Below, one piece after another: positions 33,301 to 41,634 of a stretch of 64,000 nucleotides of DNA. The notes beneath the pieces were generated by a model. The model did not search any database. It saw nothing but the letters and a program-made list of their open reading frames with translations, and was not told the DNA's origin. Position numbers and translations under genes: made by a program. The stretch covers positions 310,001 to 374,000 of the forward strand of contig JAHDVF020000868.1 of NCBI GenBank assembly GCA_022606425.2. The letters are read 5' to 3'. The DNA comes from Lepidostoma basale (taxonomy: Eukaryota > Arthropoda > Insecta > Trichoptera > Lepidostomatidae). The first letter of the stretch is position 1. Each line of letters begins with the position of its first letter.

Positions 33301-34882
33301 CGGAGCTGGTGACATTGATTGGCTGCCACGGCGTACCGCCCGGCGCCAGGCCCTGCAGGCCGGCCGCTGGAGCGGAGCTGGTGACATTGATTGGCTGCCA
33401 CGGTGTACCGCCCGGCGCCAGGCCCTGCAGGCCGGCCGCTGGAGCGGAGCTGGTGACATTGATTGGCTGCCACGGCGTACCGCCCGGCGCCAGGCCCTGC
33501 AGGCCGGCCGCTGGAGCGGAGCTGGTGACATTGATTGGCTGCCACGGCGTACCGCCCGGCGCCAGGCCCTGCAGGCCGGCCGCTGGAGCGGAGCTGGTGA
33601 CATTGATTGGCTGCCACGGCGTACCGCCCGGCGCCAGGCCCTGCAGGCCGGCCGCTGGAGCGGAGCTGGTGACATTGATTGGCTGCCACGGCGTACCGCC
33701 CGGCGCCAGGCCCTGCAGGCCGGCCGCTGGAGCGGAGCTGGTGACATTGATTGGCTGCCACGGCGTACCGCCCGGCGCCAGGCCCTGCAGGCCGGCCGCT
33801 GGAGCGGAGCTGGTGACATTGATTGGCTGCCACGGCGTACCGCCCGGCGCCAGGCCCTGCAGGCCGGCCGCTGGAGCGGAGCTGGTGACATTGATTGGCT
33901 GCCACGGCGTACCGCCCGGCGCCAGGCCCTGCAGGCCGGCCGCTGGAGCGGAGCTGGTGACATTGATTGGCTGCCACGGCGTACCGCCCGGCGCCAGGCC
34001 CTGCAGGCCGGCCGCTGGAGCGGAGCTGGTGACATTGATTGGCTGCCACGGCGTACCGCCCGGCGCCAGGCCCTGCAGGCCGGCCGCTGGAGCGGAGCTG
34101 GTTGGCTGCCCTCTGTATCCACTGTTGATATTCTCCCACAGCGATCCACTGTGAGAGAGATGATCGGTGCCTCTGGCTGGATACATGTCGTAGGACGGCA
34201 ATCCACCGTCCTTTGCGGGATCTGCACATCCCCACTGCGCGCCGCTGGGTGGCGGGTCTCCTCGACCGGCCGCCGGCTCGCCAAAGTGAGGTTGCTTCCC
34301 TTGTTGGTGTCCACTGGTCAGCGTGGAATATGTGGACTGCAGTAGCTGCTGTGGAGGACTGGGCTGGGCCGGCAATGCTCCGGCTTTAGTCGTGGTCCCC
34401 TGGAGCAGCAGCGAGGCCTGAAGCTGCTCAATGCGTCGGTCAAAGGCGAGCCGCTGTGATCGCAGCTCGCTGCGCAGTAAGCGGACGACGTCCTCTGTTG
34501 GAGGTGCAGACAGGTCCTCATCCTCGCTGTCCGAGTTACTACTCGGCCATGGTGCAGTTTTAGTAAGAGCGGCCCCGCCGACCGGCTGGTCGGCTCGTCG
34601 CTCTGATGCGTCACTTCTTCCAGTCATTTTCAGACGTTGAGCTACTTCTTCGCTGTAGAGGGGCGAAGGCGAGCACTCCTGAAGCCACTCGGAGGCTGGC
34701 TGGTCTCTAGAAGGGATCCGGCCAGCGGGCGCAGGCTGCTCGATTGCGATGAGGGAGGCTGCCGGGGGCGCTAGGCCCTGGTCGGCAGCGCTGGCAGGTG
34801 GTGCAGTCTCTCCGGCGGCGGTTATAGAAGGTCCAGCGGGCCCACTGGAAACTTCCTTCCCGGAGCGGAGTGAAGGCGACAT
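30203..34882 (-). CDS. gag-pol: BEL/Pao gag-protease-reverse transcriptase
   Basis: 1559 codons. After a Pro/Ser-rich N-terminus come 13 tandem 24-residue repeats (about 261-571), a Gag domain starting Asn-Phe-Ser-Gly-Asp-Pro-Leu-Glu-Trp at about 651 (DUF1759-like) and zinc knuckles. The first knuckle is Cys-x2-Cys-x4-His-x4-Cys at 866, followed by Cys/His pairs to about 925. The aspartic protease motif Leu-Leu-Asp-Glu-Gly-Ser has Asp972. Reverse transcriptase follows, with Phe-Tyr-Met-Asp-Asp catalytic box at 1367-1371. The Met at 34882 is the first after the leader and fits a BEL Gag start. The frame leaves homology at about residue 1533, in an A9 run, and the last 25 codons are out-of-frame read-through. 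Gag packages RNA and Pol copies it in the cytoplasm. Confidence 0.93.
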   Translation of the reverse strand: MSPSLRSGKEVSSGPAGPSITAAGETAPPASAADQGLAPPAASLIAIEQPAPAGRIPSRDQPASEWLQECSPSPLYSEEVAQRLKMTGRSDASERRADQPVGGAALTKTAPWPSSNSDSEDEDLSAPPTEDVVRLLRSELRSQRLAFDRRIEQLQASLLLQGTTTKAGALPAQPSPPQQLLQSTYSTLTSGHQQGKQPHFGEPAAGRGDPPPSGAQWGCADPAKDGGLPSYDMYPARGTDHLSHSGSLWENINSGYRGQPTSSAPAAGLQGLAPGGTPWQPINVTSSAPAAGLQGLAPGGTPWQPINVTSSAPAAGLQGLAPGGTPWQPINVTSSAPAAGLQGLAPGGTPWQPINVTSSAPAAGLQGLAPGGTPWQPINVTSSAPAAGLQGLAPGGTPWQPINVTSSAPAAGLQGLAPGGTPWQPINVTSSAPAAGLQGLAPGGTPWQPINVTSSAPAAGLQGLAPGGTPWQPINVTSSAPAAGLQGLAPGGTPWQPINVTSSAPAAGLQGLAPGGTPWQPINVTSSAPAAGLQGLAPGGTPWQPINAYNAAPAAGLQGLALGSTQWGPAASTSTAAANGGWQGPPADTPTTDNAPGAGRAPGSEPIAQLAALMTEALLGARNHSSQMSAEQGHQMATFMARQTLGKDLPNFSGDPLEWPSWHAQFQQSTATCGMTNAENLLRLQRALTGRAREAVATLLLQPSQVPFIIDVLGRRFGDPNAIATLMLEKVRKLPSLMDTSTNEQLVDFCLAVQNMVASLKLLPVDYLGHPSLLNDMTSKLPLMFRVMWVWVANQIAAPVTVHHFADFLRQIMNGMTHGGCAVKGRSQTGRDRHATVHTTYDVPQQAPQAKKHPAEPTRKDIRGACAVCYSPQHMMKQCPEFSASDIKRRWKLVKMTSACARCLSFHKGQCTKVCAAEGCGGNHHALLHRPRTATETVAHITRPPSSSILLKVVEIEISGPDGTEPAHALLDEGSTLTLMDAETAKRVGAKTSGALQTLHLHGALGPCHTETQARLVQIGIRSAEGRSYVINAYTIRKLNLPEQSLSSGELVRPRLLIGMDNAHLIVSREVDERPGEPIRLRTALGWLACGGPQGTTLHETALALRQEKDPQDMRLDNLLRFNFAVDSLGVTAAERVNVEIARAEQLMERTTRRLANGSWETGLLWKEDSCLLPDNRACALRRLYSLERKLRKDPLLAAQYIERMEQLVAKGYARQLSDTEAATPAARKWYLPHFAITNPNKPGKFRVVFDAASRCRGTSLNDCLLTGPDLLTSLLGNLVRFREGKVALAADIKEMFLRIKICPADWASQMYLWRATAQTEPATYMLTSMMFGATCSPSSAHFVRNKAAKACAVQYPEAAAAIEQNFYMDDYLDAVDTSEEAAVLVRDIRRALMTSGFELTNWASNKPASIQEVPIDARAKTAVAIDGGEETEKILGLEWSPATDKFRFQFRRTEDTTARPTKRQLLSAVMRVFDPVGFIACLTIRTKILLQAVWRSSVGWDEAIQPEQAKKWQEWLQFASQLEVAIPRYTVGKKKRQRHPAHILRRVRVGMLRRRLHG
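30276..30284 (-). other. A9 homopolymer frameshift between RT and RNase H
   Basis: The coding strand reads GTGGG, nine A, GCGG. Homology passes from the 0 frame to the +1 frame exactly here, just before RNase H. BEL/Pao elements usually encode one continuous polyprotein, so an extra A is the simplest reading. Transcriptional or ribosomal slippage on the run, or an assembly error, would look the same. Confidence 0.85.
33170..34101 (-). repeat. 72-bp minisatellite inside gag
   Basis: About 13 tandem units of 72 bp (24 codons), of which 12 are nearly identical and the 3'-most coding unit (about 33170-33236) is degenerate. The few variant bases include T near 33403 (CGGTGTACCG) and G near 33265. 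The encoded unit is rich in Ala, Gly and Pro, with Thr-Pro-Trp-Gln-Pro-Ile-Asn. Because 72 is divisible by three, copy number can change without a frameshift. Confidence 0.95.
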
Positions 34883-34901
34883 CGGAGATGAGACTGATCC
34901 G

Positions 34902-34916
34902 CGGCTCGAAGGACCA
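34902..34916 (-). promoter_or_regulatory. Second, internal tRNA-Tyr-like site
   Basis: CGGCTCGAAGGACCA is repeated here 56 bp inside the element, identical to the site next to the LTR. Only the LTR-adjacent copy is placed for normal priming. Confidence 0.75.
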
Positions 34917-34957
34917 AATCTGGCTCGTCAGGATCAAATCGGAGACGAGGCTGATCA

Positions 34958-34972
34958 CGGCTCGAAGGACCA
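34958..34972 (-). promoter_or_regulatory. Primer-binding site, tRNA-Tyr type
   Basis: The plus strand reads CGGCTCGAAGGACCA two bases before the 5' LTR. This equals the 3' end of a tRNA-Tyr (CCGGCTCGAAGGA) plus CCA as I know it from insects, so the minus-sense RNA would pair with that tRNA to prime reverse transcription. Confidence 0.8.
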
Positions 34973-34974
34973 AA

Positions 34975-35638
34975 TGTACGGGACAGATTGCTCCCCCCGT
35001 ACTATTAATATTTATTTTGGCCGCTGACTGCTGCTCGTCTCCGATGTGGTGTGAATGGTTAAACGGAGAATACGGCGTGATGATGATTGTGTAATAAAAC
35101 AAAGTTTTATTATATTATATGCGGCAATCGGTGCAGGGTAGAAGCAAAGAGAAGTTTACAGTAGCTCAAATACTGGTTTTTACTTAATTAAGAGCGCCAA
35201 GCCTCTTACGCGCAGCGTGTCCACGCGTGTCAGAATTTGAAGGAAGAGAGAAGCCCGAGTCCTTACAAGACCCGCTTATATAGTCTCCGCAAACTAGAAA
35301 AAACGGTTATTCAACGTTTTTTCCAATTCCGGAGAAATTTAGTCAGCCGATGTGTTGCCAAGGCCTCTGATTGGCTGTTTAACATCGCGCGATCAACCGC
35401 AAAATTATTCCAAGAATAATCTCGATTGAGCTACTGCATGTATCTCGTTGCTAAGCGCTACCGATTGCCTTATTTATTTTAACATAAACAAATTAAACTA
35501 AAACGAATTAAACTTAAATTAACACAAAATACAAACACGAAATTAAATAATAAAATTAGTATAGTTAAAAATCAAATAAAAATTAATAAAATAATAAAAA
35601 ATTATTAAAATTAAAACTACTCGCATACGTCCGATACA
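34975..35638 (-). repeat. BEL 5' LTR
   Basis: 664 bp, identical to 27455-28118 except G at 35053. It contains the promoter and R region. The adjacent LINE-A target resumes at 35639. Confidence 0.95.
35275..35282 (-). promoter_or_regulatory. TATA-like box in 5' LTR
   Basis: The minus strand reads TATATAAG about 356 nt from the LTR's 5' edge, upstream of the candidate AATAAA. A plausible core promoter by sequence and position only. Confidence 0.5.
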
Positions 35639-35643
35639 CCATG

Positions 35644-35885
35644 TGTTCCCTGGTCTTCCTCGACTCCTAATTCCATTCACATCGCCGACGTATCTTAACC
35701 ATTATTTCTTTATCAATGCGTTTCATATGTCCAAAACAACGCAGTGATCCTTTCATAGTTCTGTTCATAATACTTTTTTCCTCTCAACATTCCTTCGCGA
35801 CATCAGAATTTGAAATTATGCCGTGCGTCGTTTTACACACATACGTCTAAGGGATCTCATCTCTACCGCATTTATTTAGTATCGA
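35644..35885 (-). mobile_element. LINE-A, right half of BEL target
   Basis: Continues the LINE-A copy from 27454: TCTTCCTCGACTCCTAATTC, CATATGTCCAAAACAACGCA and the CGTCTAAGGGATCTCATCTC region, ending near the ACCGCATTTATT landmark. Confidence 0.85.
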
Positions 35886-36323
35886 TAAACACAGATAAAT
35901 TATCAATGATAAAACTTGTCTTCGAAACACTTTATTTTGAATACAGAAATACTTTTCCAATTTATATAACGTCATTTAGTAGTAGGGGAAGGGGGGGCTA
36001 GTTGTTACAAAAAAATTAAAAGTTGAATATCTGATTACTGTTTATTTTGAGAGACATCATATTGATTATATCTTAAAGTACATGTATTAAAATATAATAA
36101 AACAAGTTACACGTGTTCATAGAAATTCCATAAAAATAATTATAACATTTATAAAAAAAAAATCGAAGTGTAACAACTTGCCCCACGGGGGGGCAAGTTG
36201 TTACAAGGTGGGGGCATGTTGTTACGAACTAAAACAAATATTAAACATGTATGTAATTGTTAACAATAATATGTGGAATATATATAATAACATGTAAAAT
36301 TAAATTTTTGCATATTTAATCGC

Positions 36324-36513
36324 TTAAATCTATGTCCGAATCACAATTTTGGCATGTAAAATTAACTTTATCGTCACGAATGCAGGAAATGTGAGTCCGT
36401 TTATTGCATGCGGTGCACTGGATCCATTCCCGTCCAGGTTTAGAGCAATCAAAACTCTCCATACATACCAAACACAGGCATTCTTCATGTTCCGAGTCGG
36501 AAGAAGAATCCAG
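36324..36513 (-). pseudogene. PHD-like finger of pogo-type transposase
   Basis: The minus-strand frame ends at TAA 36324-36326 and has Cys-Leu-Val-Cys, then Gly-Arg-Glu-Trp-Ile-Gln-Cys-x-x-Cys, Thr-His-x-x-Cys and Cys-Gln-Asn-Cys: a C4HC3-like finger. A zinc finger of this type follows the DDE domain in many insect pogo relatives. It is preceded by an acidic Ser/Asp/Glu stretch. The link to the catalytic domain is lost. Confidence 0.7.
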
Positions 36514-36852
36514 TACTTGCTTCTACAGTACTTGTTTCTTCTAATGTTTTTTATTTTTAAATGCACACATCGAAATGTTTTTTGTAATTGATTTAGCGGC
36601 CTGTTTTTGTTTGCTCGAGCTCTCTTCCAGTACGATTTGGTTCTTAACCGGAGTGTCAGTGCAATTGCTGATTAATTTTTTCTTCTGGAATAATTAACTC
36701 CCTTTCTTGGTCCAGATTTAGGATGGCCTTATTTGTTCAGGCGTGGTATGCTGTATTTTATTGATGCCACTTGTTGATGGCTGCGGTTCCATGAAAATAG
36801 ATAATAGCTCTCGTTGATTTTGAGGTAGAGCTTCACAACTGGAGGTTGCAGG

Positions 36853-37289
36853 TTATAAAAGAGAAGATGAATGTGATTCATTGACCACAGAAACGGTTTC
36901 TGCCATGGTTTCGTTGGTATTATCTCTTGATACACTTTCAGTGTTAACGTTCTCAGGCATTGGACGATCGGTAATTTCGGAAGGCTCAAAGTCTTCCTCT
37001 GAAAAGACATCTCGATTATATGGCCATATAGTATTTATATATAATGTAAGCTCCTTTTCCTGATCGACAGAAAATATTTGCCGAGGCTTGTTGTAACCCA
37101 CTAAGTTAGATGTGGTTGGACCATTCTCTTGACGTTTTATGTAACGATGTAATGTCATAAAATTTACTTTGTATGCTTCGGCAGCTCTTCGAATAGATAA
37201 TTTTTTTTCTGTTACTTTTTTAGCTGCTCTTTTGTAGGTTTCTTCGGAAATTTTACCTCTATTGTTTTTTTTTTATATGTCCGTACCAT
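36853..37289 (-). pseudogene. pipsqueak-type HTH of pogo-like transposase
   Basis: A start at 37287-37289 opens Met-Val-Arg-Thr-Tyr-Lys-Lys-Lys. After an A10 run (37265-37274) the frame must shift by one to continue into the expected Arg-Gly-Lys sequence and the helix-turn-helix (Ile-Arg-Arg-Ala-Ala-Glu, then Thr-Leu-His-Arg-Tyr-Ile-Lys-Arg, about 37135-37200). The open frame stops at 36853 before any catalytic Asp. DNA-binding half only. Confidence 0.75.
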
Positions 37290-39074
37290 TGTTATATAAA
37301 ATCTAGAATAATAATAATACATAGTTTAATAATTTTATATAAATATGCCATTTGAAGTTAAAGGGAAACGTAGTGGGGCTAGTTGTTACAGTAACAACTT
37401 GCCCCCCATCGTTGTAACAACTAGCCCCCCTGACCCATAATAAAAACAAATTGCTATAACATTAACACGGAAAGTGTTATTATTTCGATATATTATCTGA
37501 ATGTAAGCAGAGACATGTAGAGTTTTACCAATTTACTTAGAATCAACTTACCTCTCATAGTTAGTGAACAATTAAACTTCAAAATCAGTCAACGAAAGTT
37601 ACTTTCAGATACGAAATGCACTATAATCGGGTTTATTTGAATTACGCACGACCGGCAAGAGCGACGTTCCGTCAAACACCGCGGACACGATACCTGGACA
37701 TACTGTGCGACACATACGCCACAGAACCTAGTGGTGGGGGAGTTATTTAGAATGTAACAACTTGCCCCCGTAACAACTAGCCCCCCCCTTCCCCTAATTA
37801 CTTATGTAAACTGGGTTTTATCCCTTAATTGTTTTCAACAATGTATTCGACCATGTCAATACCGTACTCTGCTCCTTTAACTCGTGAATATCTACATCTA
37901 CATATAAATAAAACACAATCTGGGTTGTGTGTGTCTCCTTCTTTCTCGGTGATTCCTCATCAGATCCTTTTGGAATCTTGGGGAATGGACTAAGTGGAAT
38001 TTAGCGGTCGTCATAGGCATATTTTCGTTATTAATCGAGCTCTAATTAACTTTATAAATTAATCAATTAATTGAAAATTTTCGTAGTGCAAACGAATATA
38101 GACCTTAATGTTCGTATCACCTGAGTATCAATCTTTTGAGTCTATATTCGTTTGACACGGTCTGGAGAGAATTCAGTCTCCATGTAATTTTGTGTAGTGG
38201 CAACAATGTGTTTTGCTTTCTGACAGTCCAATATATTGCGTTTTACTTTGGGATGTATAATACTTAATACGTTTTACTTATTACGTACTAAAATAATTGG
38301 TTGTTTAATTGGTACAGTCTATTTTATTGGCCATATTTTAATGTACATTAATGTAGACAGGTAATTATGCTTCCAAATTTTGGCGAGTATAATTTTTACA
38401 AGTCATTTTGAGGTTATGCACGAAATCTTATTTTTCGTGTGGCTGAAACTTATTCGTTTCTCTTACGTTCGACGGTGATTACTTAATGATATTCGTTTTC
38501 TAGAATTCTAGCCGTTCGATTGGTCACGTGGTCTCCTGTCAAAACGTAATTTACGTCGTAATATTTTGTAGGTATACTTATATTTCTAATTCATATATAT
38601 CTTCAAGTTATTCTATTTTGCCGTTGAAATGAATACATATTATATTTCCGCATTACATATTTCAAAGTTATATTTCTAAATAATATCGAATAGAGAAGAA
38701 ACTAAATATCGTTTTACTTACGTATCATATCTATGTAATTTTAGGTTATGAAATTTCTGGGATTAAACATATTCAATGATAATTAAATTGTTTCAGGTTA
38801 TTTCAAAGGATGATAGTGAAAATATAAAATATTGGACGTCGAAGCTCTACAAGAATATGAAGAAACTTGCTTCCGTAAGTATAATATAATATTTATATTT
38901 CTAATTCATAAATATATTTTCAGTTTATTCTATTTTGCCGTTTTCTTTATACGCATACTTTCGTCAGGGAAATTGTTACATTACCACAGCAACGGTAAGA
39001 AAGTTCTAATGATATACAATATGAATTACAATATGAATGAATGACACAATTCTTATGACTTTTTCCGTTTATTT

Positions 39075-39227
39075 CTAGGAAAATAAAGTAACGGATCAGA
39101 GATGGGACGAAAATTACCGATGCAGCGTGCAAAATAACTTCGTTAAAATGGAATTAGATCAATCAAACAACGGATGATCAGTGAATTAGATGTACTCTGG
39201 AGTGGCGAATGAGAACCGGCTCATTTT
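39075..39227 (+). repeat. RTE-like fragment
   Basis: GATGGGACGAAAATTACCGA and GTACTCTGGAGTGGCGAA resemble the fragment at 40580-40845. Short and non-coding. Confidence 0.5.
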
Positions 39228-39357
39228 TACATTACACAATATCACATTTGCACAAAACATTCATATGTTTAGAGAAACAAAACTCTTGATTTTGTTGTCC
39301 ATGAAAATCACATCAGAGCCAATAAAGTAAGTTTCTACGATCGTGATTTCGCTGTTG
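39228..39357 (-). repeat. Long inverted repeat, left arm
   Basis: About 130 bp, containing ACTCTTGATTTTGTTGTCC and GTAAGTTTCTACGATCG, that occur as the reverse complement at 40884-41018 with few differences. Confidence 0.8.
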
Positions 39358-39439
39358 TCACATGCACCTTTCATGACTAAAAACATTGTCAAAGCGCCCT
39401 TGAGGTGAGCTATTCACGAAAACGGCGATTATACAAATT

Positions 39440-39874
39440 AAACAAACAAACAAACCATCACGCCGTTTCCCCACAGGGGTAGGCAGAGAGAATGGACCAT
39501 AACACTACTCTATCCTGGCAAACCTCTCTAGCTTCCTCCACATTCATACGAGTCATACACGCATGTCGATTCCTCTGACTTCTAACATGACCAACCTTTA
39601 AAATCTGATTAATTTAATTAATTTGACAAATTAATCAAATTAATCAGATTAAAAGGTTTTCAAATAAATTTTTCATTTGTTCCAATGACAATTTGAATAA
39701 TTTCTTCAACATAACACTACTCTATCCTGGCAAACCTGTCTAGCTTCCTCCACATTCATACGAGTCATACACGCATGTCGATTCCTCCGACTTCTAACAT
39801 GACCAACCTTTAAAATCTGATTAGTTTAATTAATTTGACAAATTAATCAAATTAATCAGATTAAAAGGTTTTTA
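39440..39874 (-). repeat. LINE-A 3' ends in tandem
   Basis: A minus-strand LINE-A end with a (CAAA)n tail is followed by a tandem duplication of about 161 bp (39499-39659 and 39709-39870). A 50-bp scrap of the composite element (TTTGTTCCAATGACAATTTG) sits between. Each copy contains a local palindrome around AATTTGACAAATTAATC. The arrangement suggests template switching or unequal exchange. Confidence 0.7.
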
Positions 39875-40463
39875 TTTGTTTTATCGTTTTTGTAAAGAAT
39901 TTTGACAGGTGTACAAATATTTTTTTCATTTGTTCCAATGACAATTTGAATAATTTCTTCAATATTATTTTTAAGTTCTTCCTGGTTAAGTGCCTTATTA
40001 CAGATAATTTAAAAAATGGTGGATACGTGTAACATAAATTAAATAAACACAAAAGTCCGGATCGTCCATGTCAACATGTGCAACATTGAAAAAAACATTA
40101 TGTGTTATTACATTATGTGCTAAATTAAAAAACAGTGGATACGTGGAACATATTATAAATTAAATAGACAATATGTGCACCGTCTAAAAAGAACATTTTG
40201 TGTTAAATTATTTTTATTTTGTTATTTTATTTTATATCATTGTATTTTATATTATTTGTTTTAGATTTATTTTGTGGGTGTTGGACGATCGAAGTGTGCG
40301 CGGGAGATGCCTATTGGTGGCGATGAGGTTCGCAACCCATCACACCGCGCCTCCCGCGGGGCGAAAAGAGAAGGATGGAGTTCCGCATCAGTAAAAGTGT
40401 GACAGTCCATTCTCTCTGCTTACACTTTCGGGGAGACGGCGTGATGGTTAGTTAGTTAGTTAG
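39875..40463 (+). mobile_element. Composite non-autonomous element, second copy
   Basis: Nearly identical in sequence and order to 21372-21950, including the internal pair of AAAACGGTGGAT-like repeats, the GTGTGCGCGGGAGATGCC block and the LINE-A terminal 60 bp with a longer (GTTA)n tail. Two copies with the same borders argue for a mobile unit. Confidence 0.65.
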
Positions 40464-40579
40464 TTAATTTGACAAATTAGCCTAATTATTATTATTATTA
40501 TTATGCATATAGCATGAACTGCCTTTTATAGTGTCCGCCTTATGGCAATTCAATTTTTTTTTTTTTTAATTCCAGGGCC

Positions 40580-40845
40580 CAACATTGATGAATGAAAGAT
40601 CGGACCAAAGTTGCCGATGCAGCGACTAATGTTTAAATGGAATGGGATCGGTCATAAAGCAAGGACAACGGGTTATAAGATCTTCTGGCCTGGAGTGGCG
40701 AAAGAGAAACAGCTACACAAATTCTGGCAGATCACAAGCAAGATGGTCTGATGACATTAAACGAGTGGCAGGAGGTCAATGGCGCAGAGCGGCGAGGGAT
40801 ACAGTTGTGGAAGTCGGGAAGGGAGGCTTATGTAGTATTATCATC
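40580..40845 (+). pseudogene. RTE-like polymerase C-terminal fragment
   Basis: A plus-strand frame contains Ser-Gln-Ala-Arg-Trp-Ser-Asp-Asp-Ile-Lys-Arg and Gly-Gln-Trp-Arg-Arg-Ala-Ala-Arg-Asp, the family signature of the fragment at 1887-2285. Stops occur upstream. Confidence 0.7.
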
Positions 40846-40883
40846 TATATTACTATTCCACGCCAGCGGACTCGCAGTGCCGA

Positions 40884-41018
40884 AATCACGATCGTAGAAA
40901 CTTACTTTATTGGCTCTGATGTGAATTTCATGGACAACAAAATCAAGAGTTTTGTTTCTTTAATATAATGAATGTTTTCTGCAAATGTGATATAATATTG
41001 TATATTTGATCATTAAAT
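40884..41018 (+). repeat. Long inverted repeat, right arm
   Basis: Mirror of 39228-39357. It lies inside the AT-rich 3' part of the putative Helitron. Confidence 0.8.
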
Positions 41019-41199
41019 TTCACATAAAATATTCAAAAAATTGTTTTTCTATTACATTAGTAATATGTATTAAAGTTTATAATTCATTGTATTTTTTGAA
41101 TATATATTGGGTTTATTTATGTACTCGAATTTAGCAATAGCGAAGCGTTGCCGGGTCAGCTAGTATTATATAAACAGCAGACCGTTTAATTTTTTCGCT

Positions 41200-41261
41200 A
41201 CATTTGATAATGCCTTAGACAGGCGAAACATGTTATTCACATAAAATATAATAAAACTTTT
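41200..41261 (+). ncRNA. Degenerate hammerhead-like motif (family B)
   Basis: TTGATAATGCCT (two changes from CTGATGATGCC), a TGCC/AGGC hairpin, then GAAACATGTTA. It is followed by the family-B flank ATAAAATATAATAAAAC, which also occurs at about 47295 and 56936. The core changes make cleavage unlikely. Confidence 0.5.
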
Positions 41262-41634
41262 TATTCAAAACTCTCAGCTTACCCAAGGGAAACGTTCACA
41301 CGGTGGTCAGAGGAAACGGTTCAAGGACTCCCTTAAAGGAAACCTACAAAATACTATATTGCTGGGAAAAGACTGCAGAAGACAGACCTAGGTGGAGAAC
41401 AACAGTACATAAAGGCACGCAAGACTTTAAAGTACAGCGCTGAGACCACGTCGCAGAGAGGAGGAGGAGAAACGATGGACCACTGGGAGACGGTGACGGC
41501 TCCATTACAAGCGCCTTCCCCTGCCTCAGATGCCCCAGAATATGTAGGTCCAGGATCGGGCTCTTCAGTCACATGCGAACCCACAACCGCGAAGGACAGT
41601 CTTCCTCGGACACGAGGGACAGCCGATGATGATG
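41262..41634 (+). mobile_element. 5'-truncated LINE-Z with target duplication
   Basis: 373 bp of the finger-encoding LINE family also at 62890-63371, flanked by a 12-bp duplication AATAAAACTTTT (41250-41261 and 41635-41646) in the hammerhead-type element. It ends in a short (GAT)n tail. The reading frame carries deletions near 41345-41360. The C2H2 part (Cys-Leu-Arg-Cys to His-Met-Arg-Thr-His) is still readable. Confidence 0.8.

Larger units (their letters stand above)
34883..34974 (-). promoter_or_regulatory. BEL leader with duplicated primer-binding site
   Basis: The 92-nt leader between 5' LTR and gag has two copies of a roughly 37-bp unit, 56 bp apart. Each copy contains the 15 bases matching the 3' end of insect tRNA-Tyr with CCA. 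Confidence 0.8.
27455..35638 (-). mobile_element. Full-length BEL/Pao LTR retrotransposon
   Basis: An 8184-bp element on the minus strand, with LTRs at 34975-35638 (5') and 27455-28118 (3'). Target duplication CCATG occupies 27450-27454 and 35639-35643. It has TG...CA ends, a primer-binding site, a polypurine tract and Gag-PR-RT-RNaseH-IN in the order and with the domains of the BEL/Pao superfamily. There is no envelope frame. Internal GC content is clearly higher than in the AT-rich flanks. Near-identical LTRs show a recent insertion. A single frameshift at 30276-30284 is the only visible coding defect. Confidence 0.95.
35985..37794 (-). mobile_element. pogo-like DNA transposon with G-rich ends
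   Basis: Inverted ends GGGGAAGGGGGGGCTAGTTG at 35985 and the reverse complement at about 37770-37794 are bordered by TA (35983-35984 and 37795-37796). A GTAACAACTTGCCCC or GTAACAACTAGCCCC unit recurs in both orientations at about 36171-36222, 37386-37430 and 37754-37787, likely transposase-binding sites. Inside are the two outer parts of a pogo-superfamily transposase, but no DDE core. 1810 bp in total, non-autonomous. Confidence 0.8.
37888..41163 (+). mobile_element. Possible Helitron, heavily invaded
   Basis: The right end at 41163 reads GCCGGGTCAGCTAG followed by T, a Helitron-like terminus, and the left end may be the TCTACATATAAATAAAAC region at about 37890. Between them lie LINE-A pieces, a composite element and an RTE fragment. 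No Rep/helicase domain is visible. The 5' end is tentative. Confidence 0.35.

Noticed and set aside
33170..34101. CRISPR-like regular repeat array
   Set aside because: Units are contiguous with no variable spacers and lie in frame within Gag of a eukaryotic retrotransposon.
33015..34345. Long plus-strand and extra minus-strand ORFs (371-429 codons) over the Gag repeat
   Set aside because: A 72-bp repeat divisible by three without stops in any frame keeps all six frames open. Only the minus-strand gag frame has domain homology on both sides.
38085..38155. Short inverted repeat ACGAATATAGAC / GTCTATATTCGT as a regulatory hairpin
   Set aside because: Arms of only about 13 bp with a ~37-nt spacer, single occurrence, no gene nearby.
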